Source: Cliona cf. orientalis (taxonomy: Eukaryota; Porifera; Demospongiae; Clionaida; Clionaidae). From it: a stretch of 64,000 nt of DNA. This document shows positions 33,937-45,645 of the stretch, piece by piece (the first letter of the stretch is position 1; each line of letters starts with the position of its first letter). The stretch spans positions 9,011,501 to 9,075,500 of the forward strand of contig OZ005699.1 in the NCBI GenBank assembly GCA_963930775.1. Direction: 5' to 3'. A model generated the notes under the pieces. That model was not told the origin of the DNA, did no database searches, and saw only the letters and a list, made by a program, of their open reading frames with translations. Position numbers and translations under genes: made by a program.

Positions 33937-35121
33937 TTAGACAGTTCCCCAAGCTGCAATAATGACAAATGCCCAGAGCATAATGTGAAAGCCATCCCCA
34001 GGATTCTTGAAAGAGTCTAAGAACTGAACTGCTCTCTTCCACACTATCAGAAGAGGAAAGTTTGAAACAAGCTCAGAGATGTCTGACTCCTGGATGAAAG
34101 AGCGTAGGCTATTCTTATTCGATGAAGCTACAGCTACAGAGCTCTTGGACGTTTGGGTAGACTTTTCAACTTTCTCTCGAGCAACTTCTGTTGTCCTTGA
34201 GCTAAAGGTCTTTAACGCAGCATCGGAAGAAGTGGTTCTTGCTAGTTTAGCTAGATAAGATGTACTAATTTCATCTTGTAGAGTAGATTTAAGGTAAGCA
34301 ATTGCGAAAGGCACTGGCAGGAACACATGATACAGTCGGAGAGAAAATGGATGGGTAATGATCAGTTTGGACCGAGATCCACCGTTTAGCAGACCACCTT
34401 GCATACTAGAACAGCTGTAACACTGTGGATAGAAGAACTGCTTTACTTGGACACCGTTCTCTGCAACACCATTACTGCTTGACGACGGCAAATCCAATTT
34501 AGCTTCACCAACATTTCTTTCACTACTTGCTATAGTACTAGCGGAGTTGTTCTTCCTTATAAAATACGAGGGCGGCTGATGGTCACATACCATCATGTCG
34601 ACTCGTTTTTTCCCGCAAGTGTGGCATCCGTACTTCTTACCGTACTCGCGAATGAGCGCCTTCTCCGTGGCAACGGCTGCTTGCTGCCCACGTATGGCTG
34701 GAACACGCTCCACCGCAAATGCCCCCGGGTGGAAAAGATGACTAGGAAGGACAGACGAAAAACGACCACCAAGCGCTCGAAAAATGACCACACTCGACAC
34801 AGTCGAGACTATTAACTCGGGAGTAGAGAAAGATAGTGGCTTTCCTGTGCTAAAATTGTCCATAGTTTCACCCCTTAGCGAGTCCTGGATCAGTGAATAG
34901 GCCTTAATAGCCGCGAAAGACGCGGTAAATCCGGCCAATGAGACGGAGAGGCCGCCAAATATCGGAGCCAGTCTACTTGCACATGTGATCCTCAGTGGCT
35001 TGAAGATGGAGGTTTGCGCCAGCGCCAATACGGTCGGAAAGGTTACTGCTCCGACGGCTGTCGTTGTTAAAAGTTCGCTGGAGGCCAGAGAGGGCTGTAA
35101 CTCGGTGGTGAGCAAGGACAT
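33937..35121 (-). CDS. Membrane protein with an HNH-like Cys/His cluster, uncharacterised
   Basis: Single exon, 394 aa from the methionine at 35121. The frame is open upstream to 35277, but that extra part is Cys-rich and less protein-like, so I prefer MSLLTTELQ as the start. Hydrophobic stretches occur in the N-terminal third and at the C-terminus (FHIMLWAFVIIAAWGTV). The central region shows YGCHTCGKK, then CDHQPPS, then FFYPQCYSCSSMQGG. The spacing CxxC, DHxPP, CxxC resembles an HNH/treble-clef zinc site, which I have seen only in uncharacterised proteins of marine invertebrates and protists. Whether it is a nuclease or simply a zinc knuckle in a membrane protein cannot be told. The gene is convergent with the Boule-like gene. 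Confidence 0.75.
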   Translation of the reverse strand: MSLLTTELQPSLASSELLTTTAVGAVTFPTVLALAQTSIFKPLRITCASRLAPIFGGLSVSLAGFTASFAAIKAYSLIQDSLRGETMDNFSTGKPLSFSTPELIVSTVSSVVIFRALGGRFSSVLPSHLFHPGAFAVERVPAIRGQQAAVATEKALIREYGKKYGCHTCGKKRVDMMVCDHQPPSYFIRKNNSASTIASSERNVGEAKLDLPSSSSNGVAENGVQVKQFFYPQCYSCSSMQGGLLNGGSRSKLIITHPFSLRLYHVFLPVPFAIAYLKSTLQDEISTSYLAKLARTTSSDAALKTFSSRTTEVAREKVEKSTQTSKSSVAVASSNKNSLRSFIQESDISELVSNFPLLIVWKRAVQFLDSFKNPGDGFHIMLWAFVIIAAWGTV

Positions 35122-36674
35122 TATGCGATGTGCTTTAAATAGGGCGATAACTTCACCATGTACCAGCAGAGTGTAAAGGTCGAATAGATCTGCGCATGCG
35201 CAATGCTGGCAAGCACATGTTCCGCGCTGGCATGCATGCTCCCTGGAACTGCACTCGAGCGAGGAAGCCCTGCACATTATATTTAGCTATTTAATGATAA
35301 ATATGTATTATAGTAGCATTCTTTAATATTCAGAGTCCAGCTTGAAGACTATCCAACTTGGCGTATTCGATCAAGCAACAAAAGATCAGAATCAGTAAGC
35401 TATTGATTAATCTGTAGTGGTAGCTACTAGTAAACTTGAACAATATAGCTAATATCTACAGATTGTAGATACTGTTTAATTTTTTCAATGATGCATGTAG
35501 CTACTATAGCGATGTCTATAGATCCGTATAGCTACTTTATCATGCTAACTACAATGTCATGCAATGCCATCCACGCATAATAATTATCATAATTACCATC
35601 TGAGATGTATACCCTTACTAGAGAGTAATGAAAAGTGCATGATATTATTATAAAGAATTTCGAAAATTGTTTCAGTGTGTTACGGTCCAGTTGCATGAAA
35701 ATTCATCTTCTTGTAGATAGCTGTGAGTAACTCATGCACATTATTCCATGATTGTGACATCAAACATATAAATACTTGTATCGGATATTAATATGCTTGT
35801 TTATTCAGTATGTATACAAACAACCATGCATACATGATTTCCCAAAGACTTGACTACACATATAGTAAACAATGATATTATGTGTACACAACTTAATATT
35901 GACACTGCAGTATTAACATTTCAACACAACTTTGTATTGATGATCGACCACAATTATTATTTAATATAATATAATTATATTATACATATTATGTATAACA
36001 CAAAGTCATGTTCTGTGATAAGTGTACGTTAAAAATTAAATAAATAATACTTCCTGCAGGAATTCCCTTGTGACTTGATGATTAGATATTGCACTCAAAT
36101 AGCAAACACATGCCTGTGACATGTAATAATAATGCAGGTTGCCTCAGTTGTTATAGACACATTTCATTTATCAGAAATCCTTCCCTATCCTCTGACAAAC
36201 AAGTCTAGGAAAGATCATACTTTAGTAAACACGACATAAGGAAATCTTATTTGATCTATAATAATATTATAGTAAATACAGTGGCATAGCTACTGTAACA
36301 TTGTCAAGTTTCAAAGATGGTCGATTAAGAATAATCATCCTAGGCCTCCTCTGCATAATATATTAATTTTATATAATATAATTTAGTCTGGGGGTATATA
36401 CCAGCCTAGAGAAGAGGGTATATACCCCCAGACTGCGGTTACTGCATGCAAGATCATTATAGCGCCATGCAGTATAGCCTAGCCATGCATGCATGCAGTG
36501 TGGCTCCAATAATGGTACTATAATTTTACCACCTTACTATACGAATCGGTGAAATATAAAATCAACAACCATGATAATATTTGTGAACAAATTGGATGTA
36601 CGTATAGCTACACATTGACGGCTTTTTGTTCATTATTTCTATACAGCACCTCCTACTAGTATAGCTATACTATC
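35122..36674. other. Intergenic stretch with one hairpin, no gene seen
   Basis: Very AT-rich. The only notable structure is a perfect inverted repeat, AGTCTGGGGGTATATACC at 36385-36402 against 36417-36434. It probably holds the promoters of two divergent genes. Confidence 0.5.
36385..36434. repeat. Perfect 18-bp inverted repeat with 14-bp loop
   Basis: AGTCTGGGGGTATATACC is followed by its exact reverse complement. It lies about 240 bp upstream of the four-TM channel-like gene. It may be a small foldback element or a regulatory structure. Confidence 0.85.
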
Positions 36675-39255
36675 ATGTCGGTACCCAGTGGTGGCGTTGA
36701 TCTTGTGGGTGCAGCCAGTGCTTTAAAGACAATTATTCAAATGGAAGATGATGGCATAAAGCAAAAAATAATTCATTTACGTGATTTCTTTTGGGACAGT
36801 GTGATTACTACTATCATTGTTCTAATCTTTGGTGTCACTTCTGTTCAAGCGATTGCATCGTACTTTGATAACGGGCACTTGCAATGCTGGACTACTGAAA
36901 ACTCTTCTGCTGCTACAAATCGGTACCTAAATCAATTGTGCCGTAAGGATGCCCCAAATTATGCAAAATATTTCAGCATTTCCCTATACGCTGAGGTGGC
37001 ATTGCTATCTGGATTCCACATATTTTGGAACCAAATCTGGAGGGGTCGTATCGAGAATTTCAAGTGCACCATCTCTTCAATGTCACTAAATCGCAGTTCA
37101 ACAACTGGTCACTTTGAACCAAGCGATTATGAAGCAGTCAGGTACTTAGAACGCAATCTTGAATCAACCGCATTGACTTGGACATATATGTTGAAGATTA
37201 GTGGACAGATTGCAGTAAGCGTCCTCAGTATATGGTTTCTAGTATTTCACCCTGAGATGGGGTTTACTTCCGAGCTAATACTGACATTTGAGTGTAACAA
37301 TGCTACGCTTCTTGCAGGTCAATGGCCGCTTGCTGCAGCAAGCACTGTCTGTGCATTGACTGAGCTATCCAATTTGCAAATATTGCGCTGGTTCAACTTC
37401 GCCACATTAGTTATAGTAATCTTTGCAAATGTTGTCGGTACATACTTTCTGGCTTACAGCATCTATTTCTATCACACGTTGGACTATAAAAGAGTTGCAC
37501 GGTTCATTCTTTATACGGGGCTTAGACGAGACCATTATCCAGAGTACCACTACAAGTCCGGCTGTAACAGAAAATATGAAATGTGTTCAAATGGCTGTGC
37601 TCACTCGTGTAGTTTTCTGGTTTTCTCTCTTTGTTGGTGGTGGAAGACTACCAAATGTCTGGGGAATTGTTGCTGCTGTCTCTGTGCCGAGGAAAATTTC
37701 ACAAGAGGGCTGATTCCATTTGACATGTCATTTTTGATAGTACGACTCTTGGGAACCAACACAAAAATGGGAGAAGCGCTTTTGAATGTACTGATCGAGA
37801 ACCATCTGAACTATCTTATCAAGAATGAGTGCAGTCAAGTAGCTAGGTTAATACTCGTCGATCATGATCATACAGACGGCGAACATGATGAGGGTTATGG
37901 AAACCGAAAAATATCATTGGGAAAAATAATTACAACAGGTAATCTATATTGTCTTATACTTTATTGTCATGCAAACTCATTGTATCAAAATGTTTGTAGC
38001 TATATACTATAATATTATATTGTTGACAACACTCACTAAATCTTATTATTAAACATATTCTGATCACAGAAGTAAAATTTAATTCTACACGGGATACCGG
38101 TGCAGATGAGACAGATACAGCTTCTCCTAATAATTGTATCCTGATCACAAATGACAATGAAAGTTTAGCATATCTGATTGACAGTTACAATGTCTTCAGT
38201 AAAGTAAGATACGAGGATTAGTAACATAATTATTTAATTTAATAGAATAAATTGATAACAATTGTGCACTCATTTTCCAAAAATGAGTGCACAATTGTTT
38301 ATCAATTTTATCTTATACATGCCGTTGGTTGTAAATATTAGAATCATAATTTGTATTCAATCAGTGTCTACTCTATTAAATTTGTACAGGTCGTATGTAT
38401 AAACTTCAATAGTGCCATCTCTTCATGTGAAAAATCAGAAAACCAATTGTTTTGTCATGGAAAGCCACTTATTTACCGAATTCCATCTCAGATGTGGTCA
38501 GTTGATGCAACGATGAATAAGGAGGTATCTATAGAATTCCATAGTATTGCTTTAAAATAATATCATCTTTAACCAATTTAGCTTAAATCACCATATTGTG
38601 AAATTGTGGATAAAGCCATGAAATATCTCAATGAAGATAACGAAGATCGTGCAACTGTTATTGTGTTAGCCCCTCTTAGTGATGAGGTGTACATACGGCA
38701 GGGGAATCTGCACAACACAATGCAAAGAGGTACCATACATAAATTAAATATGATACTCCTGATTTATTGCTTCCCCAGCAGTGTTTACTACATACATAAT
38801 GCATAACCTCAGCCACAGTCAGACAAATATAAGTGGTAGTGCATTAAGGCTCGAGCTGATCATAGCAGATTCTAATTCCTAGCCTTACTCAATAACTTAT
38901 AATTAATTTTTATATCTCTCACATAATATTATTATGCATGGTAATTATTATGATTGCAGTGATGAGCCTTCTTTGGCATATCAATGGCAGCCTTGAGAAT
39001 CAACTTTCCCTGTTCTCTGTCATTCCTAAGTCCATAGCGAATAAAGCAGACGTAAGCGGTGAGTTTTGTTGGGGTAAAAATGATGATTGTGAAGTATTTC
39101 TGAAGTTGATTAATAAGTCAGAAAGTGATAGTTCAAGGTATGATCAGTCTTAGACCATAATAACTACAATGATTAATATTATTTCTTATTATTATAGTTA
39201 TACTTGGCAGCAGTCAAATGTGATCATGAGCAACATGATGAAGTGGAAGGAGTAA
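36675..39255 (+). CDS. Four-TM protein of the innexin/pannexin/LRRC8 type (candidate large-pore channel)
   Basis: Six exons: 36675-37938, 38070-38203, 38390-38524, 38582-38729, 38960-39137 and 39198-39255. The phases join to 638 aa. Four hydrophobic segments lie at about 40-62, 97-120, 172-192 and 236-262. Each predicted outer loop has a Cys pair: CWTT to QLC about 17 residues apart, and FECNN to VCAL. The stretch ILRWFNFATLVIVIFANVV after the second loop and FDMSFLIVRLLGTNTKMGEA after TM4 resemble the corresponding parts of pannexins and innexins. The region after TM4 includes a very Cys-rich patch (CLGNCCCCLC), perhaps palmitoylated. The C-terminal half has no leucine-rich repeats and I do not recognise it. 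Family assignment rests on topology and short motifs, so it is tentative; another four-TM channel family is possible. Confidence 0.6.
38246..38312. repeat. Near-perfect hairpin in an intron of the four-TM gene
   Basis: ATTGATAACAATTGTGCACT and its reverse complement flank a loop of a few bases; the arms are about 30 bp with one extra base. It lies within intron 2, between coding exons 2 and 3. It would form a long stem in RNA and may be a minimal foldback element. Confidence 0.85.
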
Positions 39256-39668
39256 CATTTTTGCTCAGAAAATATGAGAGGACTAAAAATTAATGATCAG
39301 AATTAAGACTACAGAATTAAAAATGCAACTCTTCATTAGTAAACATAAAGGCCTGTATATACATTATTTTTTGCCTAGTCAGTGACCCTAGTTCATTATA
39401 AATTTTGATGAGTATTTTCTATAATAATTATAAAAGGATACGTCATATGTACCTGCTCATAATATGGTCCATTGTACATGACATTGTGCTATTCATCAAG
39501 CTTATGGTACAATAAAAATTTAATGAGACATTCAATAGTTTGCTGATACACAATAATCAGTAATAATGTGAGCATTGTACACACATAAAAAATATCGAAT
39601 CATATTTTAGCTAGCCAGTATAATATAGCTATATACATGTGTATGCACAGATAATAATCGATATCATC
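39256..39668. other. Convergent 3' regions, no gene seen
   Basis: AT-rich DNA between the four-TM gene (+) and the CILP-like gene (-). No ORF or repeat was recognised. Confidence 0.5.
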
Positions 39669-42600
39669 TTAATTATTAGGGACACAGTCAAAATGTACCC
39701 CAATATCAGTGGGGCCGGAATTAGTACATTTTTGTTTGGCTACATGTCTGATGTTTAGTGATCTAAATACTCCCCTCTCTCTTCCGCCACTTGAACTTTC
39801 AAATGCAAATTCCACCGAGTCATAGGCAGCAATGTTCATCAAGAGCAGACTGGAATCGAGATTCGGTGAATGGAAATTTGAACGAGGTAGACATGGAATA
39901 GAATTGTACGGCATTGAGGTCTCGTTCTCAGTCTTAGATAAGAGATCAAAAGCTTCGTCATGGTAAGTGTTGAAACCATCGGAGTTGTCTGTCATCGATG
40001 CAACGCTAAGATTCACTCGTGATTCGCACGAGAAAGTAAAGCACGTGTGTTGAAGTATGTTACACTTGTTCTTGGACTGATATAGATTTTGTCCCTTGGC
40101 CGGACCACTCAACCAATCATCATCATCGTCTCCGCTCGCCCACTCTAAATCATCAGGGTCTTCCCCACCATTCCCCATAGGAGCGGCAGCCTGAGTAGGA
40201 GTAGACTCCTCACTCGACAATGACCTCACCATTACATCATCTCCGGCAACACACGTCACAGTGACTGTCGAATCAGAACACATTCTAACCGATACCTTCA
40301 CACTGCAATACTCCAGCTCCTCCTTCTCTATGGGGACACTCTTGGAGGAGGTTGCAAGCTGCATTCCAGCACGAGCAACAAAACTTCCTTGCTCAATCTC
40401 ACCTGGTGTCTGCAGTTGTGTGGCAGGGCTCAGAGTATTGATCGGTAAATCCAGCACAATGTGGTCGGGTGATTCCAACTCGCTCTCTAATCCGATGGCT
40501 TCACAGCCCCTTCTGCTCCTATAGACAGGCCCCACTCGTCCAGAGTTGCTATTATAGCGTTCGTAGTTGTCCACGATCGACATACCGTATCTAGTCTGAA
40601 ATTTTGAGCTGTCCATGACGTGTAAGACTAGCTCACCGTGGCATGGCACAGCAATGCAGCTATTGATTCCTCCCCTGTTCATGAACACAAGGTAGTCGCT
40701 GCTTGAACTAATGTTGGTGCCACCACGTTGAGCTACTGCTTGGACAATGGTCGTAGCTTCAGTTAAACTTGAGTCGATGAGTCTGAAAGGGTCATTGGCT
40801 CTCGTGGCAAGGTAACAGGCGTGTTTTTCTTCGACAGCTATCATCAGACTGAGAGGGAAGCTTGGAAGGGTGAGGTAGATTGGAAAAACAACCCATTGAA
40901 TTTCGCTAGCATGGTTGGTGTACATGTACGGCCTTTCTTTGAGAATCTTAAATATATTATTATTACTATTTCCATCGTTGTAGGAATAGAGTCTCAAGTC
41001 GTTCAGTTTTGTTTGAGGGAGGGATCGTGATAACGATGGACTTAGACCAACAAGAATGCTGTAGTACTCTTCGGAAAGCGGTGTCAAGGGGTCAAAAGGT
41101 TGCCCGTCTTCGTCGTAAATTTCCAACTGTCCCCACCCCAAGGCAAAAAGTGGAATATCGTGATAGGTCCCAGCAAGCTTCTTCTGTCTTTTCAGGAGAA
41201 ACGAAACATCCAGCAATTCTTGTGTTAAATCTTCGTAAAGTGTCTGAGGCATGGAAGTGGTAAACGTGAACTGCTTGTCGCGCGGAAACACTTTTGCTGG
41301 AAAATAAGCGAAAATTTCGCCAAATTTGGGACCAAATTCGTCCAATAAGTCCATCATATCAATTAGTTGATCTACCTCAAGATAGTCGAAGTCAATTGAT
41401 CTTTGCACTGCCTTAATCTCCAGGGTAGTGAAGCTAATTATGAAAGGGGCCTGAGGGGGAATTAGTGTGACCGTCCTGGAAGCTTGAAGGTGGACGGTAA
41501 TCGAATTTACTCTGCCCGGGATGACAAAATAGTGACGCTGGAAATCTCTGAAAAGAAGCGCTCGAACCTTAACATCGATTTTCACCTGTGACGCTGGCAC
41601 CAAAAATCCCACGTAGCCCTGTTCATCACTCTGATAAGACTGCTCATCATCAACGATAATTTTTGCCAAAACAACTGGCTTTCCGCTGCTGTCCAAAACT
41701 CTAACAATGACCGACACTTGCTGGAATATCTCACTGCAGGGCCTACACTCGCACTTCGTGGGAATATCAGACACCATCACGCTCTCTCCTCTAAGGTACT
41801 CGGGACACGTGTAGGTAAGGCTGGTCATTTCCGTGGCAACACAGCAGCACCGCCCCCTCACCAAACAAGCTTCACTCGTGCCCTTGCAGAGACAGCTTGG
41901 ACAGTGAGCTGTGGTGTAGAAGAAGGACCTCACTGTAGTGCCATTGGAGGGGTAGTGGATTTGGCAAATTTCTGGTAGGAGTACTGGACGTGATTCTGGG
42001 TAAGGGTTGCAATGGGTGGCTTCTTGTTTGGATAGAAGGTTTATCAATTTGTCTTGAGGTACGACTCCACTTCGGGATGACTCAATTTCGTCAATTACTG
42101 TAAACAAGAGAACATAATTACAATGTAATGTCTATAGGAGACTTGGTGAATACAGAGCTGTACAAAACACTAAAGAAAGGCATTTATTTGCAGGCAAAGG
42201 TCTAGCAGATTGCAAGAGCACCCAATACTAAATTGAATGCTCATAATATAACTAAGTGCTCTTAAATTAGAAATGAAAAAATGCTTCAGTAGTACTTCAG
42301 TACTATTCTCTACGTAAACTTGAAAAGTTCTAGGGAGAAAATGAATCCCCCTATGCTTTTCACCTTCTAAATAGCTAAATCTGAGATTCTGTGCGTACAT
42401 AATGCACCATATATTATACTTCAGCACTTACACAGTTCACTTTTGGACAGCGACCTAATGCCAGGGATAGAGAGAGCAACGATGGCTGCAAGAACACTGA
42501 TGGCTGCTATCAAAAATACCCAAAGGAGGACAAATTTCCAGTTACAGAGGGGCCTGCCTCGCTGCTGGCTACCATCACTCTTGATCTTCTTAGTCGGTGC

Positions 42601-42687
42601 AGAGTTGTTGTGGAGCTGTGGTGATGATTCAGTCACTGTGGAAGAATTCGAAGTGGTGTCCATTTCTATTGATACATGTAGATGCAT
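39669..42687 (-). CDS. CILP-like type II membrane protein (copy A)
   Basis: Two exons on the minus strand, 42687-42432 and 42097-39669, joined in phase to 894 aa. A cytoplasmic tail of about 50 residues with a KKIK basic patch precedes one membrane anchor at about residues 51-73 (WKFVLLWVFLIAAISVLAAI); the large C-terminal part would be outside the cell. Next come a Cys-rich module (CPSCLCKG, GRCCCVA, TKCECRPC) and then a carboxypeptidase-regulatory-like beta domain (VSVIVRVLDSSGKPV, SDEQGYVGF). This order is that of cartilage intermediate layer proteins, which are secreted extracellular-matrix proteins in vertebrates. RSRR near YRSRRGC may be a proprotein-convertase site. The alternative start at the ninth residue cannot be excluded. 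A paralogue is at 55434. Function in sponge is unknown; a matrix or surface role is inferred. Confidence 0.8.
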
Positions 42688-43135
42688 GTACAGCTGGGGA
42701 GGGAGGGAGGATGGGGAGCAAAAGAACGAAGGGGTGGCAGTTTGTTAAGTCACGTTGGTGCTTTAGCCCTGTATTTGTATTTAATAGAAAAGGGCATAGC
42801 ACATGAAAGGTGAAGGAAGGGAGAGAGAGAGAGAGAGAGAGAGACTACCATGCTCTGACTGCCTGCCTTACTTTTTCCAGGGGTCCTTGGAGGGTTGAGA
42901 ACATCCAGCGAGACAGTAGTATGAGCGTTTGGAACTGACAAGTTGAGATATTTACAGGAGGAAGAGAATAAATAATCCACTTCCCCTTTGCATATCCTAG
43001 CGCTAGCGGTTTGCGCGCACACTGCGCATGCGTATTAAAATTCTAAGATTCTCCGCAAAACGTTAGCTTAAAAACGAGAAAATTTTGAGTGTCATTCAGT
43101 CTTATGTGTAAAAAAGTGATATTAGCGTAGACAGA
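42688..43135. promoter_or_regulatory. Divergent region between CILP-like A and the GWTR-type gene
   Basis: Start codons at 42687 (minus) and 43136 (plus) face away from each other over about 450 bp. It contains a short GA microsatellite (about 42823-42843) and a CpG-containing stretch near 43000-43030. No motif could be assigned. Confidence 0.4.
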
Positions 43136-43933
43136 ATGACTCATCCGACATTTCTGCCAGCACTTGCACTATTTTTTATCCTTGTGAGCAGTGCGAACTA
43201 CCGATGCTTGGCGCATGCTAGCTCAGAGCGCCATTCCTCCGTTCAGCGTGGCGGGATCCAATGGCGTGTGTCCCAGCCAGTCTATCAGGGAGGACCTGAA
43301 GTCTGCTCTTCAGCAGGAGATAAGAACAGAGCTACAAAACTACACTCAAAATCAAGAACAGATTGGATCCGGAGGCCAAGGTATAATACGATATTTAATA
43401 ATAATAGCACTACGGTACTACCGGTATAATTAATTTTGATGCCTTTTCGAAACACAATAAATAAGGGGAAAGGGATTGGAAATAGAGTGCATAGCTAACA
43501 ATCCTTTTTAATATTGCAGATCAAGATGACAGTAGTTACTGTGATGGTACTTCAGGCTGGACTCGCATTGTGCATCTGAACATGACAAACACGAGTCATA
43601 CTTGCCCTTCAGGGTGGTACGAGCACTATTTAAGTGGATTGAGGCTGTGTGGTAGACATCCAGTTCTGGATCAGCTCTCAGGTTCATGTTCACCAGCTAG
43701 CTGCAACATTCTCTACTGGTGGAATTGCATACAGTCAAGTATGCGGTCAAGCTCGTGGCTATCAGCACGGAGATGTTACTGCATTTGTTCCAAGTACCTT
43801 TGATTCTCAGTTTGATTCCTATTACTACAAGTAATATGTTTGATGTAACAATGATGGGATAATATGCATGAGTTATTCACAGTAATGCCCTCCAGGTATT
43901 AAGGACACTGATTGTCTGAAAAATAATTTTCAT

Positions 43934-44200
43934 TAGATTATGAGCTACATTTTGGTCTTTGTTCCAGCTCCATAACTATTACCGTTACCGAAATACGTTT
44001 TTTGGTCTGAGTATATTATATTATAGCTACACGTGACAATCATACATGTAAGGTTGTCTTTGAAGAAGCTTGATATGTATACCATGGTATAGTCTAACAT
44101 GTTCAGGACCATGGTAGCTGCTTTCATCTGCTCAAGAGCTACATTTTGGTTGTTGTTCCAGCTCCATAGCTCTTTCCGTTGCTGAGATACACTTTGGCGC
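43934..44200 (+). repeat. Direct repeat pair (GAGCTACATTTTGGT...GTTCCAGCTCCATA)
   Basis: Two copies of about 65 bp, at 43943-44000 and 44142-44205, about 200 bp apart in the long intron of the GWTR-type gene. They carry the words GTTCCAGCTCCATA and CGTT-C-GA-ATAC. Similar wording (AGCTCCATAAC) appears near 18540, suggesting a dispersed family. Confidence 0.6.
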
Positions 44201-44339
44201 GCGCCGCGGTATAGACTTAATGATATTCATAGCTTTTAATTAATTACGTCACGGTCTGTACATTCCAACGTGAAAACCATACGCATTTTGCTACCCCCTG
44301 TCCCAGCTCAATAAATAGCATTTTCTGGGAGGTACTATC

Positions 44340-44582
44340 GATAACGGGGCTAGACGGTGTCAGGGGTATCCCCTCTGGCACCTGCAGCTGAAAACTGCAC
44401 ATGGTCCTGGGCATATATGGCTTAGGGGTCGCCCAGGTTCCTCCCTTGAATACCCCCCATCCCTGGAAGTATGGCCAATTGCGGTAATGTCCGCAGTGTC
44501 ACTCCCAAACGGATCACCGAAGCTGCGGCACCTCGGCCCGGGGGGAGGGATGATTGGGACTTTTTTTTTTTTTTTTTTTTTT
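44340..44582 (+). ncRNA. GC-rich structured segment ending in a T run: candidate Pol III RNA or SINE
   Basis: Composition differs sharply from the AT-rich surroundings. Successive hairpins can be drawn: 44356-44382 (GGTGTCAGGGG with its partner), 44383-44399 (TGCAG/CTGCA), 44406-44437 (CCTGGGC/GCCCAGG) and a GCGG/CCGC stem near 44482-44495. It ends in 22 consecutive Ts, which would stop Pol III. The stretch GGATCACCGAAGCT is faintly like 5S rRNA, but the rest does not match. Transcription is not shown; a SINE tail is an equal explanation. Confidence 0.35.
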
Positions 44583-44639
44583 CCACTTGTCGAAATTACG
44601 TATGTAGTACAGCGTGCATGCCAGCTGCAGCAGCACGAA

Positions 44640-44905
44640 CTGACCAATCGGATCACAGTATATATTTGTTACAACTATAGGGTAATGTAGGTATTGTAGG
44701 TATTATAAGGTATTGTATGGTATTTTAAGGTATTGTAAGGTATTGTAGGGTGATGTAGGTCAGGAATCTGATTGGTCAGTTGGAGGTCCACTATTTTACG
44801 TTGCTTTGCTCGGGATGCTACAGCCTCGGGCCTCGAGTGACCAATCGGATCACAGTATTTGTTACAACTATAGGGTAATGTAGGTAATGTAGGTATTGTA
44901 AGGTA
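44640..44905 (+). repeat. Duplicated block TGACCAATCGGATCACAGTA with GGTATTGTA minisatellite
   Basis: Two copies of TGACCAATCGGATCACAGTA followed by GTTACAACTATAGGGTAATG (about 44640 and 44838). They flank a short tandem array of GGTATTGTA-type words (44694-44765). Non-coding. Confidence 0.8.
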
Positions 44906-45009
44906 CTGTTTTATTTTTTTTTCACAAGTAAGCTTATTAGGTTTGATGTAACAATCATGAATTATTCACAGTATTGCCATCCTTCCCTCTTTATTATTAA
45001 TTTTACTCT

Positions 45010-45233
45010 TGCACCACAGCCAGTTACACTGTATCACAGCCCAAGGGGGGACCATTGGTGGACATCACGATAGCCAGTTACACTGTATCACAGCCCAAGG
45101 GGGGACCATTGGTGGACATCACGATAGCCAGTTACACTGTATCACAGCCCAAGGGGGGACCATTGGTGGACATCACGATAGCCAGTTACACTGTATCACA
45201 GCCCAAGGGGGGACCATTGGTGGACATCACGAT
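45010..45233 (+). repeat. 54-bp minisatellite, block 1
   Basis: Four near-identical units with GCCAGTTACACTGTATCACA, then GCCCAAGGGGGGACCATTGG and TGGACATCACGATA. The unit length is a multiple of three, which again leaves frames open. The array resumes at 45646 after a MITE insertion. Confidence 0.95.
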
Positions 45234-45645
45234 CATAGGCTCCAACTTTTCCTGAACAGCTCCAGGGACATAGACCACACCCACTAGATGTGGCCATCAT
45301 TAATTAAAACTCCACCCACACCACACCCAATATGATTGAATTTGATGACCACAATGCCCAAAATATACTTTCTAGAGCATGAATTTGCAAGCCTAGTAGA
45401 GCTCCTGTAGTGTTGCTACTGCAAAAACCAAAGTTTGTAAGGCACTACCACAAGCAGGTTGTTCATTTTACCACCAATAAGTGATTAGTTGTACTATTAT
45501 TACTACAGTGTTTATGCTAGTGTCTGGACCTCTTCCGGGACCAATAATACAATGTAATACAATTATAGAAGAGCCTTCCGGGACGCGGGACAATTGCTAA
45601 AAATCCGGGACTGTCCCGGAGATTCAGGGACAGTTGGAGCCTATG
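45234..45645 (+). mobile_element. 412-bp MITE inserted into the 54-bp minisatellite
   Basis: Starts CATAGGCTCCAACTTTTCC and ends with the inverted form GGGACAGTTGGAGCCTATG. Flanked by a perfect 6-bp duplication CACGAT (45228-45233 and 45646-45651). The host repeat unit shows the uninterrupted site, so this is a clean insertion event. No ORF. Confidence 0.9.

Noticed and set aside
43136..43429. Unspliced reading of the GWTR-type first exon
   Set aside because: It loses the conserved mature sequence after the signal peptide; the 43-bp intron explains the frame change better.
44454..44560. 5S rRNA-like wording (GGATCACCGAAGCT)
   Set aside because: Only a short stretch resembles 5S; the start, loop and 3' half do not align, so no rRNA call was made.
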